A model generated the notes under the pieces. It was not told the DNA's origin, made no database searches, and saw only the letters and a list, made by a program, of their open reading frames with translations. A DNA stretch of 64,000 bases from positions 1-64,000 of the forward strand of contig CALGSZ010000106.1 in the NCBI GenBank assembly GCA_937901745.1, in the 5' to 3' direction. This document shows, piece by piece, positions 47,312 to 56,622 of this stretch. Within the stretch, counting starts at the first letter, position 1. Each line of letters opens with the position of its first letter. The translations under genes and the position numbers were made by a program. Source of the DNA: an uncultured Chloroflexota bacterium (GTDB lineage: Bacteria; Chloroflexota; Chloroflexia; Thermomicrobiales; UBA6265).

Positions 47312-48136
47312 TCAGTCAAAGAGACTGAGCTGTCGCAAACGCGGTGGATCCGCCTCTACTGCCGGAGAGCGCCAGCATTCGATTGGATCTCGCCTCGGCA
47401 GCGCTCGGATGCGATGGCTTGGCAGCCGGTCCTGGAGCGCGGTTGCGACGGTCGCGACGGCCAGGTCCGGCCGGTTGTTCGTCTCGGAGAGGTGGGCAAG
47501 CCAAATGGTCGGCGTGCGGTCGCTCCGAGCGAGGGCCCGCTGGAGCAACGCGGCGCAGTCGTCGTTTGAAAGGTGACCGGTCGGCGAAGCGACGCGACGC
47601 TTGAGATAGACGGGGTACGGACCGCGCCAGAGCATATCGAGGTCGTGATTCGCCTCGAGCACGATGACATCAGAGACTGCCAGTGGCTCGATAAGCGCAT
47701 CGTCCGTACAGCCTAAATCGGTGACAACCGTCAGCGTCGCCAGTGGATGACGGAGCATGAATCCGACGGGTTCGGCCGCGTCGTGGCTTACATGCAGCGC
47801 GACAACGCTGACGCTCCCGATCTGGATCTCCGAGCCCGCTCGGATCGCCTCGGCCGTCGCTGGAGCGATCTCCGCGGCCTGAGCAGTCCCGCGCGTCGTG
47901 ACGATCGGCAATTTCGCTCGGAGTAGGGGAGTGATGCCGCGGACATGGTCAACGTGTTCGTGGCTTACCAGAACCGCGGTCAGATCAGCCGGGGCGCGGC
48001 CGAGCGCCCGCAATCCCCGCGAGAGTCGCGCCCCTGAGATCCCGCAGTCGATCAGGATCGAGGTATCGCCCGCCTCGACGAGGAGCGCGTTGCCGGAGCT
48101 TCCGCTCGCTAGACTGTGTATGACCAACCCCGCCAA
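47312..48136 (-). CDS. YycJ/WalJ-like metallo-beta-lactamase-fold hydrolase
   Basis: A 274-residue MBL-fold protein. It begins LVIHSLASGSSGNALLVEAGDTSILIDCGISG, as in the YycJ group. The metal ligands lie in VSHEHVDHVRG, then LHVSHDAAEPVGF, VTDLGCTDD and SPTGHLSND. YycJ-type proteins are implicated as nucleases linked to cell-wall control in Firmicutes; here there is no walRK nearby. The start is uncertain: TTG 48136 has GGAGG at 6 bases, whereas the longer frame (48199) would overlap the promoter region of the divergent gene. Confidence 0.85.
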   Translation of the reverse strand: MAGLVIHSLASGSSGNALLVEAGDTSILIDCGISGARLSRGLRALGRAPADLTAVLVSHEHVDHVRGITPLLRAKLPIVTTRGTAQAAEIAPATAEAIRAGSEIQIGSVSVVALHVSHDAAEPVGFMLRHPLATLTVVTDLGCTDDALIEPLAVSDVIVLEANHDLDMLWRGPYPVYLKRRVASPTGHLSNDDCAALLQRALARSDRTPTIWLAHLSETNNRPDLAVATVATALQDRLPSHRIRALPRRDPIECWRSPAVEADPPRLRQLSLFD

Positions 48137-48331
48137 CGCGCCCTCCAGGTCACTTGCCCCACGGCGTGTATAGTCGCATGCCGAGGCGTGGCCGGCCACT
48201 TCCTGCCGGTGGTAGCATCGCGATTGCGCCAGTCACTTCTTGGCGCTGGGCGAAAGCCACGCGAGAGGCGACGACAGATCGTGTTTGGAACGCCACGAAG
48301 ACCAGGCCGGCCAGGGCCGCGACCCGTGCGG

Positions 48332-51139
48332 ATGTCCACCGTGCGGCCTTCGATTCCACGCCCAACCATATCGCCGTCCACCCGCCGGATGATCATCACG
48401 GCCGTGGTGATCTTCGCGTTGATCATCCTGCTCTTCGTCACCTCGGCATTCTGGGTGAACTGGTGGTGGTTCGGCAGCATGGGGTACCGCGACATCCTCG
48501 TCACGCGGTACACGGCTCAAGTCGCTGCCTTCATCATCGGGGGTTTGGCAGCGGCCGCGATCTTTGCCGTGAACGGCGTCCTCGCGCTCCGTCGCACGCG
48601 AATCGGACCGCCTGGCGGACGCGTCGTCCGCTTTGCCGAGCGAGCGCTGCTCGCGATCTTAGGGGTCGCAACCGTCCTCATCTTCCTCGCATTCGGCGCC
48701 GCGTCGGCGAGCCGGTGGGAGACCTGGCTGCTTTGGCTGAACGGCAGATCATTCGGGCAGGAAGATCCAGTCTTCGGCCGCGACGCCGGCTTTTACATCT
48801 TCGCGCTGCCGGCGCTGCGCGCGATTGACAGCGGAGCGTTCACCCTCCTCGTACTGACGGTCATTGCCGTCGCGGCTATTTACGCGCTGCGGCTCGGCGT
48901 CCGCGTGCGAAGCATTCGAGCCATTCCCGCGATGATGCGGGTGCATCTCTTTGCTCTAGGCGGCGCCATCCTCGCCGTCGTGGCCGTTCGCTACCTACTG
49001 CAAACGTACGAATTGGTCTATTCGGAGCGCGGGGAAGTCTTCTTCGGCGCCAATTACACCGATGTCAACGTTCAGCGCCCAGTCAATTGGCTCCTCTTCG
49101 CATTGACGCTGGCGACTGCGGTGCTACTCGTCCTCAATGCGTTCGTTCGCCGTCTGCGGCTCTTGGTCGGCGTGGTCATCGCGTGGGCGGTGGCCGCGGT
49201 CGTTCTCGGCGTTCTGCTTCCAAGTGCGATTCAAAGCGCGGTCGTCGAGCCGAGCCAGCTCCGGCGGGAGCGTACGTACATCGCGCACAACATCGCGATG
49301 ACCCGCGCCGCCTTCGGTCTCGATGACGTGACGAACCGCGAATTGAGCGGCCGGGAGGCCCTTGATCCCGACGCACTGGCGGACAACGAGGCCACGCTGG
49401 AGAACATCCGCCTTTGGGATTACCGCATCGCTCGCGGCACCTACCAGCAGCTACAGTCATTCGTCCCGTACTACGTCTTCCCCGATGTTGACGTCGAACG
49501 CTACATCGTCGACGGTCGAATCCAGCAGGTGCTGGTGGCGGCCCGCGAGCTGGATCAGGACGGTCTCCCTGAGGGCGCCCGGACGTGGACGAACCGGCGG
49601 CTGGTCTATACCCATGGCTACGGCGTCGTGGTGAGCCCTGTCAGCGGCGTGACGGCGCAAGGGCTGCCGACATTTATCGTCGAGGGCATTCCCCCGACCG
49701 GCACGGCCCCTTACCGGATAGAGCGGCCCGAGATCTACTTCGGAGAGCTGACTGGCGACTGGGTTATCGTCAACACCGAGGAAGGGGAGTTCCAGGGACT
49801 TGCTGAAACGAACGCAGCGGACGTTGTCGCCACCTATCATTACGCCGGAGAGGGCCGCGGCTCGATCAAGCTCGACTCCGCGATCCGAAGGTGGCTCCTG
49901 GCGGCGCACTTCCGCGACCGCAACATCGCGCTCAGCGGCCAGATAACCGACGAAAGCCTTGTCTTGCTCCGGCGCGACGTGCTCGCCCGTGCGCGGGAGA
50001 TCGCTCCGTTCCTGCAGCTCGATCCCGATCCGTACCTGGTCATCGCCGACGGTCGCTTGGTCTGGATCATCGATGCCTACACCGCGACCGACCGATACCC
50101 GTACGCGACGCGAACGCGCGGCGTCAATTACATGCGCAACAGCGTCAAGGTCGTCATCGACGCCTACGACGGGACTACGACCTTCTACCGCACGGCAGAG
50201 CCGGACCCGATCGCCGATGCTTGGGGCGGGATCTTCGACGATCTCTTCCGCCCAATCTCCGAAGCGCCGCCGAGCATCGCACAGCACTTCCGCTACCCAG
50301 AGCTTCTCTTCGACATTCAGTCGGAGATCTACGCGACGATGCACGTCACCGATCCGACCGCGTTTTACAACGGCGAGGATCGGTGGGCAGTGCCGCTCGA
50401 GCAGGTTGGCGACGGCAGGTCGCGGATGGAGCCGTACTACGTGACGATGACCTTGCCCGGCGAGACCGAGCCTGGCTTCGCGCTCATCCGCCCGTTCATC
50501 CCCGGTGGCCGGACCGATCGCCAGAACATGACCGCCTGGATGGCCGGGCGCACCGATGAGTCCGGAGCGCTCTCGCTCGTGACCTATCGGTTCCCGCGCC
50601 AGGCGACGGTCTTCGGGCCGAGCCAGGTGGAGGCCAGGATCGACCAAGAGCCGGAAATTTCGTCGCAGATCGCCCTCTGGAACCAGTCAGGCTCGCAAGT
50701 GCTGCGCGGCAACCTCCTGGTGATTCCGATCGGCGAGAGTCTTCTCTACGTCCAGCCGCTCTATCTTCAGGCGACACGCACGCCCGGCGCACTGCCGGAG
50801 CTGCGGCGAGTCATCGTCGCCACCAGCGACCGCGTCCTGATGCGCGCAACGCTGGCGGACGCGATCGCCGCCCTTGCGGACGAAGAGCCGACGACGGCAG
50901 AGGATGGCGGAGCGGCGCCTCCTGGAGAGACGGAGACCGTCGCCAGCCTGGCGCAACAGGCGCTGGAGGCCTACAACCGCGCCCAAGAGGCCCTGGTGCG
51001 CGGAGACTGGGCGGCGTACGGCCGAGAGCAAGCGACCTTGCAGGAGCTGCTGGAGCGCATAGCCGCGCTGACGGCCGGCGAGGCCCCGGAGGAGCCAGCT
51101 CCTACTGATCAGGCAACCCCAGAAGCGGGCGGTTCGTAA
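48332..51139 (+). CDS. UPF0182 membrane protein
   Basis: A 935-residue protein of the UPF0182 (COG1615) family, known in actinobacteria, cyanobacteria and Chloroflexi, without an established function. About seven membrane helices fill the first ~280 residues (the first is MIITAVVIFALIILLF). A large extracytoplasmic domain follows, with YTHGYGVVVSPVSGVTAQGLP, FRYPELLFDIQSEIYATMHV and RPFIPGGRTDRQNMTAW. The C-terminal helix AQEALVRGDWAAYGREQATL is also typical, followed by an acidic Pro/Glu tail. I chose ATG 48332; a GTG at 48281 and an ATG at 48383 are alternatives. It converges on yggS with a 15-base gap. Confidence 0.92.
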   Translation: MSTVRPSIPRPTISPSTRRMIITAVVIFALIILLFVTSAFWVNWWWFGSMGYRDILVTRYTAQVAAFIIGGLAAAAIFAVNGVLALRRTRIGPPGGRVVRFAERALLAILGVATVLIFLAFGAASASRWETWLLWLNGRSFGQEDPVFGRDAGFYIFALPALRAIDSGAFTLLVLTVIAVAAIYALRLGVRVRSIRAIPAMMRVHLFALGGAILAVVAVRYLLQTYELVYSERGEVFFGANYTDVNVQRPVNWLLFALTLATAVLLVLNAFVRRLRLLVGVVIAWAVAAVVLGVLLPSAIQSAVVEPSQLRRERTYIAHNIAMTRAAFGLDDVTNRELSGREALDPDALADNEATLENIRLWDYRIARGTYQQLQSFVPYYVFPDVDVERYIVDGRIQQVLVAARELDQDGLPEGARTWTNRRLVYTHGYGVVVSPVSGVTAQGLPTFIVEGIPPTGTAPYRIERPEIYFGELTGDWVIVNTEEGEFQGLAETNAADVVATYHYAGEGRGSIKLDSAIRRWLLAAHFRDRNIALSGQITDESLVLLRRDVLARAREIAPFLQLDPDPYLVIADGRLVWIIDAYTATDRYPYATRTRGVNYMRNSVKVVIDAYDGTTTFYRTAEPDPIADAWGGIFDDLFRPISEAPPSIAQHFRYPELLFDIQSEIYATMHVTDPTAFYNGEDRWAVPLEQVGDGRSRMEPYYVTMTLPGETEPGFALIRPFIPGGRTDRQNMTAWMAGRTDESGALSLVTYRFPRQATVFGPSQVEARIDQEPEISSQIALWNQSGSQVLRGNLLVIPIGESLLYVQPLYLQATRTPGALPELRRVIVATSDRVLMRATLADAIAALADEEPTTAEDGGAAPPGETETVASLAQQALEAYNRAQEALVRGDWAAYGREQATLQELLERIAALTAGEAPEEPAPTDQATPEAGGS

Positions 51140-51154
51140 CTTGGACAGTTTCGG

Positions 51155-51874
51155 TCAGCCGCCGAAGATGGCGCGGCCAATGCGGACGTGGGTAGCCCCT
51201 TCCTCGATGGCGACCGGGTAATCGTTCGTCATCCCCATCGAGAGGACCGAAAGCTCCCGACCGGGCCGCTCTCGACAGAGCTCATCGCGTAGCTCTCGGA
51301 GCCGGCGGAAGACCGGTCGCGTCTCCTCCGGATCGGAGACCAGCGGAGCCATCGTCATCAGGCCGCGCAGCTGCAGGTGCTGGCACCGCTCGATCTGCGC
51401 CACGAGCGCCGGCGCCTCCTCCGGCGTGCAGCCAGCCTTCTGCTCTTCCCCGGCGACGTTGACCTCGAGCAGAACTGGAACGACGCGACCGAGCTTCGCC
51501 GCTTGGCGCTCAAGCTCGTCTACAAGAGATTGCCGGTCGACCGATTCGATGATGTCGAAGAGCATGACGGCGTGCCGTGCCTTGTTCGTCTGGAGCTGAC
51601 CGATGAGGTGCAAAGTCGCGTCGGGTGGGAGCGGCGTGGCGAACTTCGCGCGAGCGACCTGGACACGATTCTCACCGAAGTGGCGCAGGCCGAGCCGGTA
51701 CGCCTCGTCGACCGTCGCGCGATCGACAGTCTTGGTCACGCCGACGATCGTGATCTCCTCTGGCGCGCGGCCAGCGCGCCGCGCCGCGGCGGCGACTGCC
51801 TCCTGGACACGCGCCAAGCGATCCGCAAGCCCAGTCACAATCTCCTCACTCGTTGCGATTGCCATGTCACGCAT
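51155..51874 (-). CDS. yggS: PLP homeostasis protein YggS
   Basis: A 239-residue PLP-binding protein with an alanine-racemase-like barrel. [23 protein letters not shown] carries the PLP lysine, with [40 protein letters not shown] and [22 protein letters not shown]. It controls free PLP and amino-acid balance. ATG 51874 overlaps the pgeF stop as TAATG. The longer frame to 52051 is a pgeF shadow. Confidence 0.94.
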   Translation of the reverse strand: MRDMAIATSEEIVTGLADRLARVQEAVAAAARRAGRAPEEITIVGVTKTVDRATVDEAYRLGLRHFGENRVQVARAKFATPLPPDATLHLIGQLQTNKARHAVMLFDIIESVDRQSLVDELERQAAKLGRVVPVLLEVNVAGEEQKAGCTPEEAPALVAQIERCQHLQLRGLMTMAPLVSDPEETRPVFRRLRELRDELCRERPGRELSVLSMGMTNDYPVAIEEGATHVRIGRAIFGG

Positions 51875-52719
51875 TATCCACTGAGCGCGATGATTGCCCC
51901 GAATCGCCCAGTATCCGGCCCCTGACCGCGATGAGAGAACCAGCGGTCTCCCTGGCAGCGCGTGCACGCCGCGTTGATCTCGATCTGCTCCGTCGGCACG
52001 CCGCGCCGCCGCAAGAGCACGGCGTTCGCGAGCGCCACGTCGAACCGCCAACGGTCGCCGCGTTGCTCGGCGGCAGCGGGCCAGTCATCGCCCGCAAGGT
52101 CGCGCCAGGCCGCGACAACCTCTTCACCGACCTCGTAGCAGCACAGCCTGATGGCGCTGCCGAGGTAGGCGATGAGGTCCTCCGGCTTGGTGCCGAACGC
52201 TTCCTGCATCGCGCTCACCGTCGCGCCCGCGACGTCGCTGACCGTCCCTCGCCAACCCGCGTGGATCGCCGCGATCGCCCGTCGCACGGGATCATAGAAG
52301 AGAATCGGCAGGCAGTCAGCGTGCAATGTCAGCAGTGTGATCCCTGGCGCGTCGGTGATGATCGCATCGGCGCGCGCGAGCGGCTCGCTGCCCGGTCGAG
52401 CGCCACGTCCGCCGTCTCCCATGCGAGCCCGCGCGACACTCGCCCCATGGATTTGGTGAACCGTGACGAGTGATTCAGGCGAGAGCCCGAGTGCCGCGCA
52501 CCAGAGCTGCCGCATTTCCCACGCATCGGCGGCATCGCGCGGGGCGCTGTAACCGATATTGCCATCGGCCCGCCCAAGACCCGGGACTCGGCCAGTCAGT
52601 CCATGGACCAAACCCGGCTGCGCGGCCAGAAGCGAGCTACGAGTCACGTGCTCCGCGAGCGCACCGTTTCGCGTTGCCGTCGTCGTCACTGCGTCTCCCA
52701 TCACGCGGCGTTCGTTCAC
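51874..52719 (-). CDS. pgeF: PgeF: peptidoglycan-editing / polyphenol-oxidase-fold protein
   Basis: A 281-residue laccase-domain protein. Metal-site residues appear in LVTVHQIHGASV, LTLHADCLPILFYDP and IAAIHAGWRGTVSDV, with the Cys and late INAACTRC. YfiH/PgeF proteins remove wrongly placed L-Ser from peptidoglycan precursors in E. coli. Start is GTG 52719, overlapping the spermidine-synthase-like gene's stop as GTGA. It precedes yggS, a common order. Confidence 0.93.
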   Translation of the reverse strand: MNERRVMGDAVTTTATRNGALAEHVTRSSLLAAQPGLVHGLTGRVPGLGRADGNIGYSAPRDAADAWEMRQLWCAALGLSPESLVTVHQIHGASVARARMGDGGRGARPGSEPLARADAIITDAPGITLLTLHADCLPILFYDPVRRAIAAIHAGWRGTVSDVAGATVSAMQEAFGTKPEDLIAYLGSAIRLCCYEVGEEVVAAWRDLAGDDWPAAAEQRGDRWRFDVALANAVLLRRRGVPTEQIEINAACTRCQGDRWFSHRGQGPDTGRFGAIIALSG

Positions 52720-54350
52720 GTTCCCTCACCTTCGCGGGCGGCGTCGATGATGATCTGATCGACGACCCATTCGACCGGAGCGTGATCGTCAGTAAAGACT
52801 CGTCCGCCCGGCGACACCTCTCGAATATCGCCCGTCCGCAGCGCGAGATCGGCGACGGAGCGAACGACCGTTCCTTCGGCGAAGCGACTCGCGTTCTGCT
52901 GGAACGCCGCGGCGTCGCTCGGCCGAAGCGTGCCGATCACCATCGTGTTGTTGTAGCCATCGACGTCGACAGCAAACACACTCGGGAAGACGGCGCGCAT
53001 CGTCGAGGCAATGACCTCGACCAGACGGTAATCCGTCTTCGTGCGGCCGACGTTGACGACAGCGACACCGTCCTCAGTCAACCGATCGGCGATCTCTTGA
53101 AAGAACTCCTTGGTCGTCAGCTGGAACGGGATGTACGGCTGCCGGTAGGCGTCAACCCCGACGAGGTCATACCGTACGTCGGTCCGGCGCAGGAACGTCC
53201 GCCCATCTTCCACGATGACGTTGAGGCCCGGCTGATCGAGAGAGAAATACTTCCTGCCTAGGCGGGCGACTTCCGGATCGATCTCGACCCCGTCAATCTC
53301 GATGCCGGGATAGGCTGCTGCCAGCGATCGCGCGGCGGTGCCGCCAGCCAAGCCGATGATCAGCGCCCGATCGACGTCCGGGGTCGCCTCGGTCCGAGCG
53401 AATAGCGGCGCGACCAAGAAGTAATCCCACGGACCGCCGGTTAGGACGCTCGACGGGTCGTAGATCGAGTGGATGGCGTGACCCTCGTTCAGGGCGAGGA
53501 GGATCCTATCGCCCTCTTTCAGCACTTGAATGTAGTTGTATTCAGATTCCGCTTCCTCGATCAGCTCACCCCGGTAGGGCGGCTTGATCTGCCCGCCGCC
53601 CGCCGACACCTCGACAACGATCAAGAGAGCGGCGAGCAATCCGCCGAGCGCGGCCAGCTTCGGCATACCCGCGTCGATCAACCCGAGGATCGAGATGGCG
53701 AGCAAGCAGAGACTCAGCGTTAGGAACGTCCGGCTCGTGCCAACCAATGGAACGAGCAAGAGGACCGGCAGGAAACTGCCGGCAATCGAGCCGACTGTCG
53801 AGAGGGCGTAGATCCGGCCCGCTGTGCGTCCAGCGCCATCAATGTCGGCAAGCCGTAACCGAATCGCGAAGGGCGTGACGAAGCCAAGCAGCGTGATCGG
53901 CGCCGCGAATAGCAGCAGCGTCCCAAGGAGCGAGCCGTAGAACGCGCCGACCGCGACTCGATCAAAGGCATCGAGCGATGCTTCCAAGATCGGCCGCGCC
54001 AGGTACGGGATCAGGCCCGTGGAGACGGCAGCGGCGCCGGTTGCGGCGTAGAGGAGCCGCGGACTGGGATGGCGATCGGCGATACGGCCGCCGAGGTAAT
54101 ACCCTATGGAGAGATAGGTCAAGGTCAGGCCGATCAGATTCGCCCAAATGAAGGTCGAGCTACCGAAGTAGGGCGCGAGCAGGCGCGAGGCCGTCAGCTC
54201 GATGCCGATGCTGCTCAGCCCGCCGACGAAGACGAGCGGACCGAGGAGCCGTTGACCGGCCAATCTCCCGGGAGCCGAGCTTGCGACGCCTTCATTGGAG
54301 CCAACGGCTTGGGAAATCGCGGCCGGCGCGTTGCTGACAGACTTCGCCAT
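52716..54350 (-). CDS. Membrane-fused spermidine-synthase-like protein
   Basis: A 544-residue protein. The first ~230 residues are six to seven membrane helices (starting GPLVFVGGLSSIGIELTASRLLAPYFG, an MFS-like module). The rest is a polyamine aminopropyltransferase domain with GLAGGTAARSLAAAYP, EIDPEVARLGRKYF, and the catalytic block VDAYRQPYIPFQLTTKEFF. These fused proteins are widespread and their true substrate is uncertain. ATG 54350 is likely. Its TGA overlaps pgeF. Confidence 0.9.
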   Translation of the reverse strand: MAKSVSNAPAAISQAVGSNEGVASSAPGRLAGQRLLGPLVFVGGLSSIGIELTASRLLAPYFGSSTFIWANLIGLTLTYLSIGYYLGGRIADRHPSPRLLYAATGAAAVSTGLIPYLARPILEASLDAFDRVAVGAFYGSLLGTLLLFAAPITLLGFVTPFAIRLRLADIDGAGRTAGRIYALSTVGSIAGSFLPVLLLVPLVGTSRTFLTLSLCLLAISILGLIDAGMPKLAALGGLLAALLIVVEVSAGGGQIKPPYRGELIEEAESEYNYIQVLKEGDRILLALNEGHAIHSIYDPSSVLTGGPWDYFLVAPLFARTEATPDVDRALIIGLAGGTAARSLAAAYPGIEIDGVEIDPEVARLGRKYFSLDQPGLNVIVEDGRTFLRRTDVRYDLVGVDAYRQPYIPFQLTTKEFFQEIADRLTEDGVAVVNVGRTKTDYRLVEVIASTMRAVFPSVFAVDVDGYNNTMVIGTLRPSDAAAFQQNASRFAEGTVVRSVADLALRTGDIREVSPGGRVFTDDHAPVEWVVDQIIIDAAREGEGT

Positions 54351-54377
54351 TGCTGCCTACTAAGTGGATCACAGCCA

Positions 54378-54402
54378 GAGCGGCCCAAAGACCGGGCCGC
54401 TC
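54378..54402. other. Hairpin before the spermidine-synthase-like gene
   Basis: GAGCGGCCC (54378-54386) pairs with GGGCCGCTC (54394-54402) around a 7-base loop. It lies at the predicted 5' end of the 52716-54350 message and after the DUF2382 gene on the same strand, so it may terminate the one or protect the other. The surrounding 54351-54579 holds no gene. Confidence 0.5.
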
Positions 54403-54408
54403 ACGGCA

Positions 54409-54414
54409 AGTATA
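54409..54414 (-). promoter_or_regulatory. -10 box of the spermidine-synthase-like gene
   Basis: TATACT on the minus strand, about 60 bases before the ATG at 54350. No good -35 hexamer. Confidence 0.4.
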
Positions 54415-54579
54415 CGTGGGCTTCGCCGCCTGGACCTGCAAGTCGAGCGCGCCGTCAACGTTTCACATGCGACGGCCAGGGCGAATGGATGCCTGTTGAT
54501 CAGTGTCCCGTTCGGAAGACACGCCAAGGGCGCGGCATTGCTGCCACGCCCCGGCTCTCAGGTATCAACGCTCTCGGAG

Positions 54580-55341
54580 CTACATTGCCCCGGACTCTTC
54601 CGAAAGGCCGGCATCCGAATCGTCCAGATGCACCTCTTCGCGACGAACCTGGCCGGAGACACGCTTCGTCTTCTTGACCGGCTGCTTCTCGATGTCGATC
54701 TCCTCGGCGACGCGCGTTCGCGTCTGGACATCGACTTCTTCGCCGCGGATCGGCACCTCGTACGTCTCCTCTTGGAAGGCGTCCTCACCGGCCCGCACGT
54801 CGCGGTCGACACGCCGCCGCTCGACGTGCACGCGCTCCTCCGTGACCGGGACGTCCATTTGGCGCTCTTCTGTCACCACATCCTTGCGGACGCGGACCTC
54901 ACCACGGTCGACCTCGTGGGTCGTCGCCGTCAGCTCTTCCTCATGCACCGGGACGCGCAGCGTCTCACCCTGCTCGTTGAGCTCCGTCGTGCTAGGCGTC
55001 TCAGTGGCAAATCTTGGATCCATCACGGCCGGGTCTGTCGGCTCTACCCAACGGTCCGCCGCCTCGGAAGGCTGCGTCTCCGTCCAGGTCCTCGCCGCGG
55101 GGGCGGAATCCCAGCCCTGATTGAGCGCGACGTCCTTCGTCACGTTCAGCTGCGCTCGCTCGCCGTCAAAGCTCGCAATGGCGCTGGTCGGGATGTAGTA
55201 CTCCGTCGGGAAGAAGAAGCCCTTCTCGACGACGATATAGTCCGGCTGCGACGTCACTACCTTGCCGAGCTTGTCACCGTCGGCAGCGATCACGTCTACG
55301 CCCTCTGGAATGTTCCACTGGTTGTAAGTCTGATCCATCAT
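54580..55341 (-). CDS. PRC-barrel / DUF2382 (YsnF-like) stress protein
   Basis: A 253-residue protein. Residues ~10-75 form a PRC-barrel-like domain (VDVIAADGDKLGKVV, then YYIPTSAIASFDG). Residues ~120-235 form a DUF2382 domain with the repeating charged beta pattern (EEELTATTHEVDRGEVRVRK, VHVERRRVDRDV, EVDVQTRTRVAEEI). Such proteins are linked to general stress in Bacillus and to cyanobacterial AvaK; the role is unclear. ATG 55341 or 55338, with GGAGGATAG upstream. An 18-base perfect palindrome lies 60 bases upstream. Confidence 0.87.
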   Translation of the reverse strand: MMDQTYNQWNIPEGVDVIAADGDKLGKVVTSQPDYIVVEKGFFFPTEYYIPTSAIASFDGERAQLNVTKDVALNQGWDSAPAARTWTETQPSEAADRWVEPTDPAVMDPRFATETPSTTELNEQGETLRVPVHEEELTATTHEVDRGEVRVRKDVVTEERQMDVPVTEERVHVERRRVDRDVRAGEDAFQEETYEVPIRGEEVDVQTRTRVAEEIDIEKQPVKKTKRVSGQVRREEVHLDDSDAGLSEESGAM

Positions 55342-56069
55342 CTCGTCTATCCTCCGCGCCACTCGAGCTTCCGCTCATCGTGGCTCGTTACCGGGCGCTC
55401 TTGGAGCCAATTGGCTCCAGACTCCCAAATGCGCGAGGCAATCGCTTCGCGCGGTCACCGCCGGGAGAGGGTGACGACCTAAGCCGATCTTCTCCCGAGG
55501 CGAGTAAGCCAGGCGCAATGGCACCTTGCGGTCGCTGTGTTGACTTCACCCCCCTTCGACTCCGTGACACAGCAAGTAGTCATAATCTGGGTCGGTAGCC
55601 GAATCCGGAATCACTCAGTTGTCGCTCCGTCCGGCAGCCCGCCCAATCTGTAGGGTGTGCAAGGGAGGTGCCACGTCCTCAGTTCATATGAGTTTGTGTT
55701 GATTTTTCGAAGGGCGCCGTATTGGAGCCGCGGTCTGCAACGTGACCTGAAGTCCGTCACTGTCTGGGCCGGTCTTCGCCGCATGAGACAAGCGCGTCGA
55801 GTTCGGAGCCTACTCATACGATCTCGGGTTCGCTGTGCCATTTCGCTCATGCCTGGCACGCTGCAGGTCGTACCAAGGTCTGTGGCGACACGCTTGAACT
55901 TCTCGTCACTTGGTTTCTGAGCTGACGTACCGGCGCAAGAACAGCAGCCACCTGAGCTCGACCTGAGTTGACAGTGTGGCCCCGAGGACAGGATTCGGAC
56001 CCCGCTCATGGCCCTGGTCAGCAATGCACGGGCGCGATCAACTCTGGCCCACTTTGGAGATATCGGGGC
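55342..56069. other. Gene-poor region
   Basis: About 730 bases between the DUF2382 and Nudix genes. Open frames exist on both strands, but none has a ribosome site, a recognisable domain or the codon pattern of the neighbours. It contains the palindrome at 55402, an AT-richer patch around 55680-55720 and, near 55980-56005 on the minus strand, a tRNA-3'-end-like string (GGGGTCCGAATCC then CCTCGGGGCCA) that does not fold. It may be the scar of an old integration; I see no intact element. Confidence 0.5.
55402..55419. promoter_or_regulatory. 18-base perfect palindrome
   Basis: TGGAGCCAATTGGCTCCA, 60 bases upstream of the DUF2382 gene. Its position fits an operator. One such palindrome could occur by chance in a window this size. 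Confidence 0.45.
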
Positions 56070-56576
56070 ATGAAGCTCTTTGCGGGCAACGCAGCTTATC
56101 CGCAAATTGGATATCCGGCCGGCCCTCTTTCGTGGAATCCCTTTCCGCGCGAGGTGCGGCCAGGCGTGGCTGCCGTCGTACTCGTCGCTGCCGGGAGGGT
56201 GCTTCTAGTGCGGCGGGCAGACAACAGGCTCTGGGGACTGCCGTCCGGCCATGTCGAGCCCAGCGAGACCGTCGCTGAAGCCGTCGTCCGTGAGGTACGA
56301 GAGGAGACGGGCCTAGAGGTCGAGGTACGGCGTCTGTGTGGGGTCTACTCGAACCCGGCCACGCAGGTGTTCGCGTACCCAGATGGCCGAGTAACGCATT
56401 TCATCACCGCCAGCTTCGTCTGCGCGGTCACCGGCGGCGAGCTCCATTGTGACGGCGTTGAAGCACTGGATGCAGCCTTGTACTCACCGAGTGAGTTGCC
56501 CGGCGACCTGCTACCGATGCATCCACAATGGCTAGCCGACGCGATCTCCAACCAGGCTGCAGCTTATGTCAGGTAA
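56070..56576 (+). CDS. Nudix hydrolase
   Basis: A 168-residue protein with a full Nudix box: [20 protein letters not shown] followed by TGL, matching the Gx5Ex7REUxEExGU pattern. Flanking strands ([27 protein letters not shown]) are typical. It hydrolyses a nucleoside diphosphate linked to some group; the substrate is not readable. ATG 56070 follows GGAG and GGGG. The N-terminus ([20 protein letters not shown]) is longer than usual. It stands alone next to the gene-poor region, so recent acquisition is possible. Confidence 0.9.
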   Translation: MKLFAGNAAYPQIGYPAGPLSWNPFPREVRPGVAAVVLVAAGRVLLVRRADNRLWGLPSGHVEPSETVAEAVVREVREETGLEVEVRRLCGVYSNPATQVFAYPDGRVTHFITASFVCAVTGGELHCDGVEALDAALYSPSELPGDLLPMHPQWLADAISNQAAAYVR

Positions 56577-56585
56577 CCGCGCCGG

Positions 56586-56619
56586 GCGCTGGTCCAAGTC
56601 AGTCAGCGTGGACCAGCGC
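56586..56619. terminator. Bidirectional terminator between the Nudix and VWA genes
   Basis: A perfect 11-bp stem, GCGCTGGTCCA (56586-56596) with TGGACCAGCGC (56609-56619), around a 12-base loop, between convergent genes whose stops lie within 10 bases of it. Confidence 0.7.
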
Positions 56620-56622
56620 TGA

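Noticed and set aside
49457..50647. A 396-residue minus-strand open frame
   Set aside because: Antisense to the UPF0182 gene; no domain and no start signal.
55978..56010. A tRNA gene on the minus strand
   Set aside because: The T-loop and acceptor-end strings resemble a tRNA 3' end, but the T-stem does not pair and no matching 5' acceptor strand exists.
55611..56105. A 164-residue minus-strand open frame in the gene-poor region
   Set aside because: It includes the tRNA-like string in translation, shows no domain and has no ribosome site. I treat it as non-coding.
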